Source of the DNA: Mangrovimonas yunxiaonensis
GTDB taxonomy: Bacteria > Bacteroidota > Bacteroidia > Flavobacteriales > Flavobacteriaceae
DNA length: 64,000 nt
Assembly (NCBI RefSeq): GCF_000733475.1
Contig: NZ_JPFK01000005.1
Span: 310,001 to 374,000, forward strand
Direction of reading: 5' to 3'
The translations under genes and the position numbers were made by a program. Below are positions 1 through 7,918 of the stretch, one piece after another (the stretch's first letter is position 1; every line of letters begins with the position of its first letter). Under the pieces are notes generated by a model. It saw only the letters and a list, made by a program, of their open reading frames with translations, had not been told where the DNA came from and did no database searches.

Positions 1-1
1 T

Positions 2-838
2 ATTGTAATTTTTAGCTGTAATACAAAAAACAAACCGAACGAATTAAAAACAGAAAGCCCAACTGAACAAAAAAATGATAAAATAAAAGTTTTAAACTTT
101 GGAACATTTCACTTTGGTTACACCCCTGATGCTAACAAAACAGAATTCGATGAACATAGTGAGGAAGCACAGAAAGAAATTAGAGAAATTTCTAAAATGT
201 TGGCACAATTTAAACCTACAATAATATGTATTGAAAATTTACCAAAATTTAATAATGAAATTAATAAAGCTTATCAGGATTTTTTAGATAATCCCTCTAC
301 GCTAAACACTAATTATGGCGAAAGTAGTATGATTGGATTTGATGTTGGCAGGTTGAGTAATGTAAAAAAAATATATGGCATAGATAACCATATGGGGTAT
401 AATTATAGTGTTGGAGATTTTATCGAAAATAATCCAGAACTTGAAAATTCTATTGATTCAAAAACGTATTTACAACTTACAAACGAGCCATTTAAAGAGT
501 ATCCTGAAATAGCTAAACGAGAGGCGAAATATGATGAACTATCTTTACTCGAAAAACTAAAATTAAGTAACGAGCCCATACATCTTGATTACGCAATAAA
601 CACTAATGCAGATAAATTACTTTATGTAGGAATAGATGATGGATTTGAAGGTGCTGATAATGCAGCCATCTTTTACCATAGAAATATGAAAATATTTTCC
701 AATCTAAACAGAATTCCAATGACAAAAAATGACAGAGTGTTTATAATTATGGGAACTGCTCATACGGCTTTTTTAAGAGAATTTATGAGAAGAAGCCCAA
801 AATTTGAAATGGTAAACACATTAGAATATTTAAATTAA
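2..838 (+). CDS. DUF5694-type lipoprotein, 5' end outside the window
   Basis: The frame is open from the first bases and starts inside a lipobox-like stretch (IVIFSC followed by N, T and lysines), so the true start lies just upstream. About 278 residues are visible. The mature part opens with VLNFGTFHFGYTPD and ends with a conserved block containing IIMGTAHTAFLREFM. I recall both as hallmarks of the DUF5694 family, which is common in Bacteroidota and of unknown biochemical function; the GTAHTAFL block recalls the GxxH end motif of TraB/GumN-like proteins, but I would not transfer that activity. Probably anchored in the inner leaflet of the outer membrane. The gene is AT-rich and sits in an accessory stretch; a hairpin follows the stop. 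Confidence 0.7.
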   Translation: MVIFSCNTKNKPNELKTESPTEQKNDKIKVLNFGTFHFGYTPDANKTEFDEHSEEAQKEIREISKMLAQFKPTIICIENLPKFNNEINKAYQDFLDNPSTLNTNYGESSMIGFDVGRLSNVKKIYGIDNHMGYNYSVGDFIENNPELENSIDSKTYLQLTNEPFKEYPEIAKREAKYDELSLLEKLKLSNEPIHLDYAINTNADKLLYVGIDDGFEGADNAAIFYHRNMKIFSNLNRIPMTKNDRVFIIMGTAHTAFLREFMRRSPKFEMVNTLEYLN

Positions 839-858
839 AAAAACAGGCTACCACAATG

Positions 859-877
859 GCCATAAGTAATGGCTTTT
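859..877 (+). terminator. Short hairpin after the DUF5694 gene
   Basis: GCCAT, a five-base loop and ATGGC followed by TTTT lie 21 bases after the stop codon. The stem is weak (5 bp), so this is a tentative terminator. The surrounding bases may instead belong to a decayed cassette-end repeat. Confidence 0.3.
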
Positions 878-1040
878 GCTTGTGTCCTCTCGAAAAACCC
901 TCCTAAACATGACAGGTTGTTATTTTTTTAGTTACCTAACACCTAAATGATTGTTTAACAGATTTTTGCTTACTATTAAAGAAATAATGATATGGATAGT
1001 AAGTTATTATTAATCATTTTCATTTAGTTATGTTTAAATT

Positions 1041-1073
1041 AAAAAAGGCTCTCTAAATTAGAAAGCCTTTTTG
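1041..1073. terminator. Bidirectional terminator between converging genes
   Basis: An A-tract plus AAGGCT pairs with AGCCTT plus a T-tract around an AT-rich loop. It lies 23 bases beyond the end of the minus-strand propeller gene and downstream of the plus-strand DUF5694 gene, so it can stop transcription from both sides. Confidence 0.7.
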
Positions 1074-1095
1074 TTATTAATATAGCCTCTTTATA

Positions 1096-2565
1096 TTACT
1101 CTATTATTATCTTTTTTGCAGATTTACCTTGGTCTGTTTCCACTTCAAAAACATACATGCCGCTGGATAGGTTTTTAATATCTACGCTTTTATTTTTTTC
1201 TGAATAAAGGTACCTGCCTTTTATGGTATAGATATTTACCTGTTTTAATGTTAGTCCTTTATTCAAGTTTATATTAAAAACATCTCTTACTGGATTAGGG
1301 TAAAAACTAAAGTAATCGTTTTCAAAGCTTTTGGTTGACATTGTTGCGCTTAAATCATACACACGCACATGGCCTGAATTTGCACCGTTTTCATCGTTAA
1401 AGGGAGCGCCAATGGCAACAATACCCCCATCAGAGGACAGGCTTACAGAATTCCCAGATTGATCATCTGCAGCTTCACCATCAATATCACTGCCTATCTG
1501 GACCCAACTACCCGATTGATTCTCATACACACGCACATGGCCTGAATCTGTGCCGTTTCCATCGTTATTATAAGCACCAATGGCAACAATACTCCCATTA
1601 GAGGACAGGCTAACCGACTGTCCAGAACGGTCAATTGCAGCTTCACCATCTATGTCACTGCCTATCTGGACCCAATTACCCGATTGGTTCTCATACACAC
1701 GCACATGGCCTGAACCTGTACCGTTTCCACCATTAAAGTGAGCACCAATGGCAACAATACTCCCATCAGAGGACAGGCTAACCGACCGTCCAGAACTGTC
1801 AATTGCAGCTTCACCATCTATGTCACTGCCTATCTGGACCCAATTACCCGATTGGTTCTCATACACACGCACATGGCCTGAATCTGTACCGTTTCCATCG
1901 TTTGAGGAGGCACCAATAGCAACAATACTCCCATTAGAGGACAGGCTAACAGAAACTCCAGAACGGTCACTTGCAGCTTCACCATCTATGTCACTGCCTA
2001 TCTGGATCCAATTACCCGATTGGTTCTCATACACACGCACATGGCCTGAATATGCACCGTTTCCATCGTTAAAGTAAGCACCAATGGCAACAATACTCCC
2101 ATCAGAGGACAGGCTTACAGAATTCCCAGAAAGATCACCTGCAGCTTCACCATCAATATCACTGCCTATCTGGATCCAATTACCCGATTGGTTCTCATAC
2201 ATACGCACATGGCCTGAATTTGTACCGTTTCCATCGTTATAATAAGCACCAATGGCAACAATACTCCCATCAGAGGACAGGCTAACCGACCATCCAGAAT
2301 TGTCATCTGCAGCTTCACCATCAATATCACTGCCTATCTGGACCCAACTACCCGATTGATTCTCATACACACGCACATGGCCTGAATCTGTACCGTTTCC
2401 ATCGTTTTTGTGAGCACCAATGGCAACAATACTCCCATCAGAGGACAGGCTTACAGAATACCCAGATCGATTATCTGCGGCTTCACCATCTATATCGGCT
2501 CCAATCTGGATTTGGGAAAAAGAAAAAAGAGGAGCTAATAAACAAAAAAGTAATAAATATTTCAT
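1096..2565 (-). CDS. Secreted repeat protein (seven 56-residue blades) with T9SS type A sorting domain
   Basis: A 489-residue protein with a clear signal peptide (about residues 1-18, ending LFSFSQ). Residues 21-404 consist of seven 56-residue repeats, each with the pattern IGSDIDGEAA, SGxSVSLSSDGSIVAIGA, NDGNGT, SGHVRVYENQ. Each resembles an FG-GAP/propeller blade, so seven suggests one closed seven-bladed beta-propeller. Residues from about 415 hold a T9SS type A sorting domain (FYPNPV, a GRYLYSE strand, LSSGMYVF, final KKIIIE). Expected path: Sec export, T9SS passage, surface attachment or release. Ligand unknown. The blades are nearly identical at DNA level, which points to recent duplication or homogenisation. 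It stands alone between a terminator and an AT-rich gap. Confidence 0.85.
   Translation of the reverse strand: MKYLLLFCLLAPLFSFSQIQIGADIDGEAADNRSGYSVSLSSDGSIVAIGAHKNDGNGTDSGHVRVYENQSGSWVQIGSDIDGEAADDNSGWSVSLSSDGSIVAIGAYYNDGNGTNSGHVRMYENQSGNWIQIGSDIDGEAAGDLSGNSVSLSSDGSIVAIGAYFNDGNGAYSGHVRVYENQSGNWIQIGSDIDGEAASDRSGVSVSLSSNGSIVAIGASSNDGNGTDSGHVRVYENQSGNWVQIGSDIDGEAAIDSSGRSVSLSSDGSIVAIGAHFNGGNGTGSGHVRVYENQSGNWVQIGSDIDGEAAIDRSGQSVSLSSNGSIVAIGAYNNDGNGTDSGHVRVYENQSGSWVQIGSDIDGEAADDQSGNSVSLSSDGGIVAIGAPFNDENGANSGHVRVYDLSATMSTKSFENDYFSFYPNPVRDVFNINLNKGLTLKQVNIYTIKGRYLYSEKNKSVDIKNLSSGMYVFEVETDQGKSAKKIIIE
1356..2505 (-). repeat. Seven tandem 168-bp coding repeats
   Basis: Each unit encodes one 56-residue blade. 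Long stretches around the codons for SLSSDGSIVAIGA are shared almost base for base between units; most variation is confined to the loop residues after GEAA and after AIGA. The last unit (1356-1497) departs from the others after RVYD, where the linker to the sorting domain begins. Confidence 0.9.
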
Positions 2566-2872
2566 AAAAATTTTTGTTTAATTATACAAAAACAAGAAAA
2601 TATCAAGGTAATAAAATTATTTTACATACTGATAAGCAAAGTGTTATTTGTTTTCTTTTAAAGAAGATGAAGACACATATTAAAACAAATATAAAATTAG
2701 GTTTTATTTAAGGATTATTTACTCTGGACTTATGGCTTGGTTTGATTATTCTGATGGGCAAGATTTTAGAATTTGGAAGGTTGTATTCAGCCATTATTTT
2801 TTTGGTGGTTTTATTTTTTTAACATACTGTAATCTGAAAAAACAAAGATAAAATTGCGTAAAAGCAACAAGA
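2566..2872. other. AT-rich gap without a recognisable gene
   Basis: I see no coding frame with sensible composition here. It should contain the promoter of the minus-strand repeat protein, but no good TAnnTTTG element could be placed. The right end runs into the attC-like sequence. Confidence 0.5.
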
Positions 2873-2873
2873 T

Positions 2874-3001
2874 GCCAACACCGGCTATCATTCATTGCTT
2901 CTAATTTTTCTTGCAGAAAACCTTCGTAAATTTACTATCTTTAGTCCACACCAAAAACCGAAGATGCAACGGCGTTAAACCATAGCTAAGCTGTTAGGTG
3001 C
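2874..3001 (+). repeat. attC-like imperfect palindrome ahead of a one-gene cassette
   Basis: The left end reads GCCAACACCGGCTA and the right end TAGCTAAGCTGTTAGGTGC; they are imperfectly complementary (TAGC, then GTGTTGGC against TGTTAGGT). GTTAGGT fits the GTTRRRY core of integron attC sites. The about 128-bp element carries a promoter-like sequence inside and is followed 47 bases later by a small gene. The left arm recurs as GCCTAACACCGGCTA at 3340. Whether an integrase ever acted here is inference; none is encoded in the window. Confidence 0.45.
2911..2943 (+). promoter_or_regulatory. Candidate promoter inside the attC-like element
   Basis: TTG at 2911-2913 and TATCTTTA at 2936-2943 are 22 bases apart and match 7 of 8 positions of the Bacteroidota minus-7 box TAnnTTTG with a last-base change. 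It points at the small gene at 3048. Confidence 0.4.
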
Positions 3002-3047
3002 ACTAGCGTGAGCTACTACCTACATTAAAAACCAAAGCATTATTATC

Positions 3048-3329
3048 TTGCAATTTGTTAAGTTGAAATCGAAACTTCCAGAGGAAGACATCCTGGATAG
3101 AGCAAACGAAAGAAAACCCGAGTTTGAGGCAATTCCCGGTCTGTTACAAAAGTACTATGTAAAAATGGCTGGAGAAGGGAACTATGGCGGCATATATGTT
3201 TGGGACAACAAAGAATCTTTAATAGCTTTTAAAGCATCGGACTTGGCCAAAAGCATACCTCAGGCTTATAAGGTGGTTGAAGCTCCCAATGTTGAAATAA
3301 TGGACATTTTGTTTCAGTTAAGAAACTAA
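3048..3329 (+). CDS. Small ABM/YdhR-like (dimeric alpha-beta barrel) protein
   Basis: A 93-residue protein with the pattern of YdhR-like putative monooxygenases: QFVKLKSKLPEEDI, then ERKPEFEAIPGLLQKYYVK, then GGIYVWDNKESLIAFKASDLAKSIPQAYKV and a closing beta strand. Families with this fold bind small aromatic or oxidisable ligands as dimers, but substrate and activity are not known. There is no ATG; the frame opens with TTG at 3048, and ATT codons at 3039 and 3042 are alternatives that would add the usual few N-terminal residues. It is alone between attC-like sequences and looks like a mobile cassette gene. Confidence 0.7.
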   Translation: MQFVKLKSKLPEEDILDRANERKPEFEAIPGLLQKYYVKMAGEGNYGGIYVWDNKESLIAFKASDLAKSIPQAYKVVEAPNVEIMDILFQLRN

Positions 3330-3339
3330 AAATAACAAC

Positions 3340-3373
3340 GCCTAACACCGGCTATTTTAGGAAAAAAATAGCG
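3340..3373 (+). repeat. Second, incomplete attC-like left arm
   Basis: GCCTAACACCGGCTA at 3340-3354 repeats the left arm at 2874 with one extra T, 10 bases after the small gene stops. It is followed by a local hairpin (CTATTTT with AAAATAG). No matching GTTAGGC right arm was found before the rnhA gene, so this copy seems truncated. The remaining bases to 3578 show no gene. Confidence 0.4.
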
Positions 3374-3578
3374 AAAAAAGGAATTGTAATCTTGGACTAT
3401 TTGGACAATAATTCCAAAACGTTCTCTTTAAAAAGACTGGAATTAAAAAACGCACTACAACAATATGTATAGCAATTTACTCGCTTCGGTTTATAATAAG
3501 GAAGGCGTGACCAAACCAATTTAATGGGAGTAATGATAGCTGTTGGTTTTGTTCCTTTTGTTGTTGAGAAAAACAGAA

Positions 3579-4220
3579 TTATTTCCGACCAAAATCGGCA
3601 GGAATTTCCCCCCAGGCCTTGGTTTCCCACTTAACAACAACAGTGGTGTAAGTGTGGGTTTTAAGCCAAGTTTCTGCGCGGTCTACAAGGTCGAATAAGG
3701 GTTTGTTGCTTTCGGTGCGTTTAAGTTTTGTGTTGCAACTTTTCTTTTTTACCCAACTCATGGCGGTTCGCGAATCGGTGTAAAGAATGCGTTTGCTGCC
3801 CTTATTTTTTAATAGGGCCAAGCCGTGCACAATAGCTAAAAACTCGCCAATGTTGTTGGTGCCTTCTTCAAAAGGGCCTTGTATAAAGAGTTGCTTTTTG
3901 GTTTGGGTGTCAACCCCACGGTATTCCATTTTTCCAGGATTGCCACTAACAGCAGCGTCTACACAAATAGAGTTGTTGTTGGGCTGTCCTATTTTTTTTA
4001 GTTGTTCATGCGTTAGTTCGCTAACAAACTTTTTAGATTTTCCTATATAGTCTTTGTAATTGCCTTTGAGGGCTGTTTTAGCAGCTTCAAAGGTGGCAAA
4101 CGATTTGTATTGGGCACCTTCAAAATCTTTTATTTGTGCCTTACAGTCGTCCCAAGAGTCAAACACGCCTGTGTGGTGCCCTTTCCAAACGGTGTAGTAT
4201 TTTTTCTTTTTTTTAGACAC
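3579..4220 (-). CDS. rnhA: Ribonuclease HI with N-terminal viroplasmin (hybrid-binding) domain
   Basis: A 213-residue protein that cleaves the RNA strand of RNA-DNA hybrids. Residues 6-52 form the viroplasmin/hybrid-binding domain (YYTVWKGHHTGVF, FATFEAAKTAL) known from eukaryotic RNase H1 and many Bacteroidota enzymes. The catalytic domain runs from about 84 to the end with the carboxylates Asp88 (VDAAVSGNPG), Glu126 (NNIGEFLA), Asp149 (YTDSRTA) and Asp209 (PADFGRK). The start codon is GTG, directly before a lysine run; there is no nearby ATG. It follows purN on the same strand with a 97-base gap, so it may be transcribed separately. Confidence 0.93.
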   Translation of the reverse strand: MSKKKKKYYTVWKGHHTGVFDSWDDCKAQIKDFEGAQYKSFATFEAAKTALKGNYKDYIGKSKKFVSELTHEQLKKIGQPNNNSICVDAAVSGNPGKMEYRGVDTQTKKQLFIQGPFEEGTNNIGEFLAIVHGLALLKNKGSKRILYTDSRTAMSWVKKKSCNTKLKRTESNKPLFDLVDRAETWLKTHTYTTVVVKWETKAWGEIPADFGRK

Positions 4221-4317
4221 GTTTTTGTAAAGTTTTGTATCCTTCAGAAGGAGGAACGACTAAAGAATTTTTTTATGGTTTTAGTTTGAAGATGCGTTAT
4301 TTTACACTAAATGACAG

Positions 4318-4884
4318 TTAATGGTTTAACAATTTCTCAACCACTTTAGGAAAATGTGCCATTTCCAATTCATGTATTTTAGCGGCTACATCTTCGGCCT
4401 TATCTAAAGGGGCAACCTCACAGGAGGCTTGAAAAATAATGGCGCCTTCGTCGTAATGTTCGTTTACATAATGAACCGTAATGCCTGTTTCGGACTCTTT
4501 ATTGGCCACAACAGCTTGGTGTACGTGCATGCCATACATACCTTTTCCGCCATATTTTGGTAATAGGGCAGGATGGATGTTAACGACTTTATTAGGAAAC
4601 GCATCTAGGATATTTTGCGGAAATTTCCATAAAAACCCGGCAAGAACGATTAAATCGGGCTGCGAGGCTCTTAAAATGTTCAAAACATCGTTTGTGGCTG
4701 TAAATGCCGTACGATTAAACGATAGGGCGCTAACTTTCAGGGTTTTGCATCTGTCGAGAACTTTGGCATGAGGATTGTTAGTGAGAACCTGAACAACCGT
4801 AGCATTATCTCGATCTTGAAAAAACCTGATTAAATTTTCAGCATTAGAGCCGCTACCGGACGCAAAAATTACAATTCGTTTCAT
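4318..4884 (-). CDS. purN: Phosphoribosylglycinamide formyltransferase
   Basis: A 188-residue GART enzyme transferring a formyl group from 10-formyl-tetrahydrofolate to glycinamide ribonucleotide, the third step of purine synthesis. The N-terminal phosphate-binding loop SGSGSNAENL starts near residue 9. The catalytic triad is present: Asn102 and His104 in NIHPALLPKYGGKGMYG, and Asp145 in HYDEGAIIFQ. Length is typical for the short bacterial form. It is divergent from acpP, an arrangement often seen in this family of bacteria, and the 183-base gap between them must hold both promoters. Confidence 0.95.
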   Translation of the reverse strand: MKRIVIFASGSGSNAENLIRFFQDRDNATVVQVLTNNPHAKVLDRCKTLKVSALSFNRTAFTATNDVLNILRASQPDLIVLAGFLWKFPQNILDAFPNKVVNIHPALLPKYGGKGMYGMHVHQAVVANKESETGITVHYVNEHYDEGAIIFQASCEVAPLDKAEDVAAKIHELEMAHFPKVVEKLLNH

Positions 4885-5028
4885 GTATAGGGGTTAGGCG
4901 GTTGTTGGTAACACAAAAAAAAGAATAATTATTAACAAATAAGGGGCAAAATAGAAATACTTCAAAGTAATTTTAGTAAATTACAATCACATTTTTAGGT
5001 CAAAGGTGTGTATTAAAATAAAGTTTTA

Positions 5029-5036
5029 TATTTTTG
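5029..5036 (+). promoter_or_regulatory. Minus-7 box of the acpP promoter
   Basis: TATTTTTG is a full match to TAnnTTTG, 31 bases before the acpP start codon. The minus-33 TTG is not evident. It implies a leader of roughly 25 bases. Confidence 0.6.
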
Positions 5037-5067
5037 CGTCCTAAATTTAAACTTAAAATTAAAAATT

Positions 5068-5301
5068 ATGTCAGACATTGCATCAAGAGTAAAAGCGATT
5101 ATCGTAGACAAATTAGGTGTAGATGAGAACGAAGTAGTAACAGAAGCTAGCTTCACTAACGATCTAGGAGCAGACTCATTAGACACAGTTGAATTAATTA
5201 TGGAATTTGAAAAAGAATTCGATATTCAAATCCCAGACGATCAAGCTGAAAACATTGCAACAGTTGGTCAAGCTATCTCATACATAGAAGAAGCAAAGTA
5301 A
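5068..5301 (+). CDS. acpP: Acyl carrier protein
   Basis: A 77-residue carrier for growing acyl chains in type II fatty acid synthesis. The 4'-phosphopantetheine attachment site is Ser37 in [12 protein letters not shown], and the protein is strongly acidic as expected. It is the first gene of the acpP-fabF-rnc group; fabF begins 14 bases after the stop. It has its own TAnnTTTG box and an A-rich leader without a Shine-Dalgarno sequence, typical for Bacteroidota. Confidence 0.97.
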   Translation: MSDIASRVKAIIVDKLGVDENEVVTEASFTNDLGADSLDTVELIMEFEKEFDIQIPDDQAENIATVGQAISYIEEAK

Positions 5302-5315
5302 TTCATATATAATTT

Positions 5316-6566
5316 ATGGAATTAAGGCGAGTTGTAGTTACTGGTTTAGGAGCGCTTACACCTATTGGCAATACCAAAGATGAATATTGGGATGGCTTAC
5401 TTAATGGAAAAAGTGGCGCTGCCCCTATAACATATTTTGATACTGAGAAGTTCAAGACTAAATTCGCTTGCGAATTAAAAGACTTTAACGCTACCGACTT
5501 TCTAGACAGAAAGGAGGCTCGTAAGATGGATAGGTTTACACAGTATGCCATGGTTGCCTCTGATGAGGCCATTGCAGATGCTAAGCTAAATCTAGACGTT
5601 GTAGATAAATTACGAGTAGGCGTTATTTGGGGTGCCGGAATTGGCGGCCTGGAAACGTTCCAAAACGAGGTGATTAATTTTGCCGAAGGCGATGGAACGC
5701 CCAGATTCAACCCGTTTTTCATCCCTAAAATGATTGCAGATATTGCTCCAGGAAACATTTCCATTAAACATGGATTTATGGGGCCTAATTACACAACAGT
5801 ATCTGCATGCGCTTCCTCTGCCAATGCCATGATCGATGCTCTAAACTACATTCGTTTAGGCCATTGCGATGTGGTTGTAACCGGTGGAAGCGAAGCTGCT
5901 GTAACCATTGCAGGAATGGGTGGTTTTAATGCTATGCACGCGTTATCAACAAGAAACGATAGCCCAGAAACAGCTTCTAGACCTTTCGATGCCACACGAG
6001 ATGGCTTCGTTTTAGGAGAAGGCGCTGGCGCAATTATCCTTGAAGATTACGAGCATGCTAAAGCCAGAGGTGCAAAAATATATGCCGAAGTAGTTGGAGG
6101 AGGCTTATCTTCCGATGCGCATCATATGACAGCCCCTCACCCCGATGGCATAGGCGTTATGGCCGTGATGAGAAATTGTTTAGAAAATGCTGGTTTGAAA
6201 CCTGAAGACGTAGACCATATTAACACGCACGGAACCTCTACACCTTTAGGAGATGTTGCCGAGTTAAAGGCTATTAAAGAAGTTTTTGGAGATCATGCCA
6301 AAACAATCAATATTAACTCAACAAAGTCCATGACTGGACACTTATTGGGTGCGGCTGGTGCTATAGAAGCCATAGCCTCTATACTTGCTATGGAGCATGG
6401 TGTTGTACCACCTACCATAAACCACAACACAGTTGATGAAAATATTGACCCAGCATTAAATCTAACCCTTAATAAAGCTCAAAAAAGAGATGTTAAAGTG
6501 GCCATGAGCAATACGTTTGGCTTTGGAGGTCACAATGCTTGTGTGTTGTTTAAGAAGCTGGATTAA
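5316..6566 (+). CDS. fabF: 3-oxoacyl-ACP synthase II
   Basis: A 416-residue beta-ketoacyl-ACP synthase that condenses malonyl-ACP with acyl-ACP during fatty acid elongation. The Cys-His-His triad is complete: Cys165 (VSACASS), His305 (NTHGTSTPLGD) and His342 (KSMTGHLLGAAG). The C-terminal glycine-rich NTFGFGGHNA motif is present. Length and motifs match FabF rather than FabH. It lies between its substrate carrier acpP and rnc, an order conserved in many bacteria. Confidence 0.97.
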   Translation: MELRRVVVTGLGALTPIGNTKDEYWDGLLNGKSGAAPITYFDTEKFKTKFACELKDFNATDFLDRKEARKMDRFTQYAMVASDEAIADAKLNLDVVDKLRVGVIWGAGIGGLETFQNEVINFAEGDGTPRFNPFFIPKMIADIAPGNISIKHGFMGPNYTTVSACASSANAMIDALNYIRLGHCDVVVTGGSEAAVTIAGMGGFNAMHALSTRNDSPETASRPFDATRDGFVLGEGAGAIILEDYEHAKARGAKIYAEVVGGGLSSDAHHMTAPHPDGIGVMAVMRNCLENAGLKPEDVDHINTHGTSTPLGDVAELKAIKEVFGDHAKTININSTKSMTGHLLGAAGAIEAIASILAMEHGVVPPTINHNTVDENIDPALNLTLNKAQKRDVKVAMSNTFGFGGHNACVLFKKLD

Positions 6567-6573
6567 TTCCTTA

Positions 6574-7314
6574 ATGATTTACATAAAAAACATATTTAAT
6601 TCCCGTGCAGATGATGGCGGGAATTTTTTTGTGGTAGTCCGGAATATTTTGGGGTTTAAACCTAAAACACTTAAATATTACCAAACAGCCTTTACCCACC
6701 GTTCTATGAATACCAAGGACGATAAGGGCAATCCTATTAATTACGAACGTCTCGAGTTTTTAGGCGATGCCATGTTGGGAGCGGTTATTGCATCGCATTT
6801 GTATTTAGAAGTGCCTAGTGGCGACGAGGGCTATTTAACCAAAATGCGCTCGAAAGTCGTTAGCCGCGAGCACCTAAACGAGTTGGGTCGCGATTTAGGA
6901 CTTATAAATCTGGTGCAAAGTAAAATACCCAAAGGCCAATTTGGCGATAACATTCACGGCAACCTTTTCGAAGCGCTTGTAGGCGCCATTTTCCTAGATA
7001 GGGGCTACAAGTACTGCGAGAAATTTATTTACAAAAAGGTCATTACCCCATATGTCGATATAGAAAAGCTGGAAGGCAAAGTTATCAGCTACAAAAGCCT
7101 GCTGATAGAATGGTGCCAAAAAGAAAAAAAGACGTTCGATTATAACGTTTACGACGATACCGGAAATGACGATACCAAGCATTTTTCGGTCAAATTATCC
7201 ATAAATGGAAAAGTGGTTAGTAAAGCCAGAGCAACTTCCAAAAAGAAAGCCGAAGAGAAAGCATCAAAACGCGCCTTCTTCGTTTTTCAAAAGCAAATAT
7301 CAAGAACATTCTAA
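6574..7314 (+). CDS. rnc: Ribonuclease III
   Basis: A 246-residue double-stranded RNA endonuclease acting in rRNA and mRNA processing. The signature YERLEFLGDAML is at residues 57-68, with a second acidic motif in NLFEALVGAIFLDRGY. A double-stranded RNA-binding domain ends the protein (from about 174: YKSLLIEWCQK to KKKAEEKASKRAF). The frame is open back into fabF (first ATG at 6517), but the 6574 ATG, 7 bases after the fabF stop, gives the normal N-terminus. Likely cotranscribed with acpP-fabF. Confidence 0.95.
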   Translation: MIYIKNIFNSRADDGGNFFVVVRNILGFKPKTLKYYQTAFTHRSMNTKDDKGNPINYERLEFLGDAMLGAVIASHLYLEVPSGDEGYLTKMRSKVVSREHLNELGRDLGLINLVQSKIPKGQFGDNIHGNLFEALVGAIFLDRGYKYCEKFIYKKVITPYVDIEKLEGKVISYKSLLIEWCQKEKKTFDYNVYDDTGNDDTKHFSVKLSINGKVVSKARATSKKKAEEKASKRAFFVFQKQISRTF

Positions 7315-7426
7315 GCGCTTCAAAACCATTTAGAAGCTGGTTTAAGGCCGCTATGGTTACCCAAGATTAAAGAAAACATAACTTTAATCACAGTTATAAG
7401 TGGTATATTTACATTTTATTGTAGCT

Positions 7427-7918
7427 ATGGGGATATATAAACTAAATCTTGATTGTTTTGACGAAATAGATTACAAGCTAATAGGCATTCATACGTCTAT
7501 AGAAGATTACAGATTAGCCTATTTGTTAAATAAAACCCTAAACTTAAACCTTAAGCGCGAAAAAGACGATCTGGAGTTTGGTGATGGTTCAAAATATGCC
7601 ATTTTTACCTGGCTTGACGAAGCCAGCCAAATAACATGGAACCTAGCAGCCAATGTTTGTAAACAAGAAATGGCAAGCCAACATCAAGAAAACAACAGCC
7701 TGTTTTCTGAGAGTGATAACAAAACGGTTTTAAGAACATCGTATTTGCTGCCAGAACACAAAAAAGTAAATTACCTGCTAAAAATTGAAGATGAAGGTAT
7801 GCCCCCCCAAATGGGCCAAAAACTTGCAGTGCGTTTGCAGGAAATGCCCCATGTTATTGCCGCTTACGAGATCAATACCGAGCGATTAAAATCTAAGAAC
7901 AATTTAATTTTTTATTAA
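7427..7918 (+). CDS. IPExxxVDY family protein
   Basis: A 163-residue protein of a family named for the motif IPExxxVDY, seen here as LPEHKKVNY followed by LLKIEDEG. The family is confined to Bacteroidota and almost always precedes pyruvate kinase; its function is unknown, although a role linked to pyk is suggested by this fixed pairing. The ATG at 7427 gives the usual MGIYKLNLD start; an upstream ATG at 7400 would add nine hydrophobic residues. The stop TAA overlaps the pyk start codon by one base (TAATG), which indicates translational coupling. Confidence 0.85.
   Translation: MGIYKLNLDCFDEIDYKLIGIHTSIEDYRLAYLLNKTLNLNLKREKDDLEFGDGSKYAIFTWLDEASQITWNLAANVCKQEMASQHQENNSLFSESDNKTVLRTSYLLPEHKKVNYLLKIEDEGMPPQMGQKLAVRLQEMPHVIAAYEINTERLKSKNNLIFY

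Noticed and set aside
1748-2077. Plus-strand frame opposite the seven-blade repeats
   Set aside because: It is a repeating shadow of the real minus-strand gene with the same period.
3397-3630. Minus-strand frame overlapping the end of rnhA
   Set aside because: No family features, overlaps the conserved catalytic end of rnhA in another frame.
6517-6573. Upstream start for ribonuclease III
   Set aside because: It is within fabF; the 6574 start gives the standard N-terminus and a 7-base gap.
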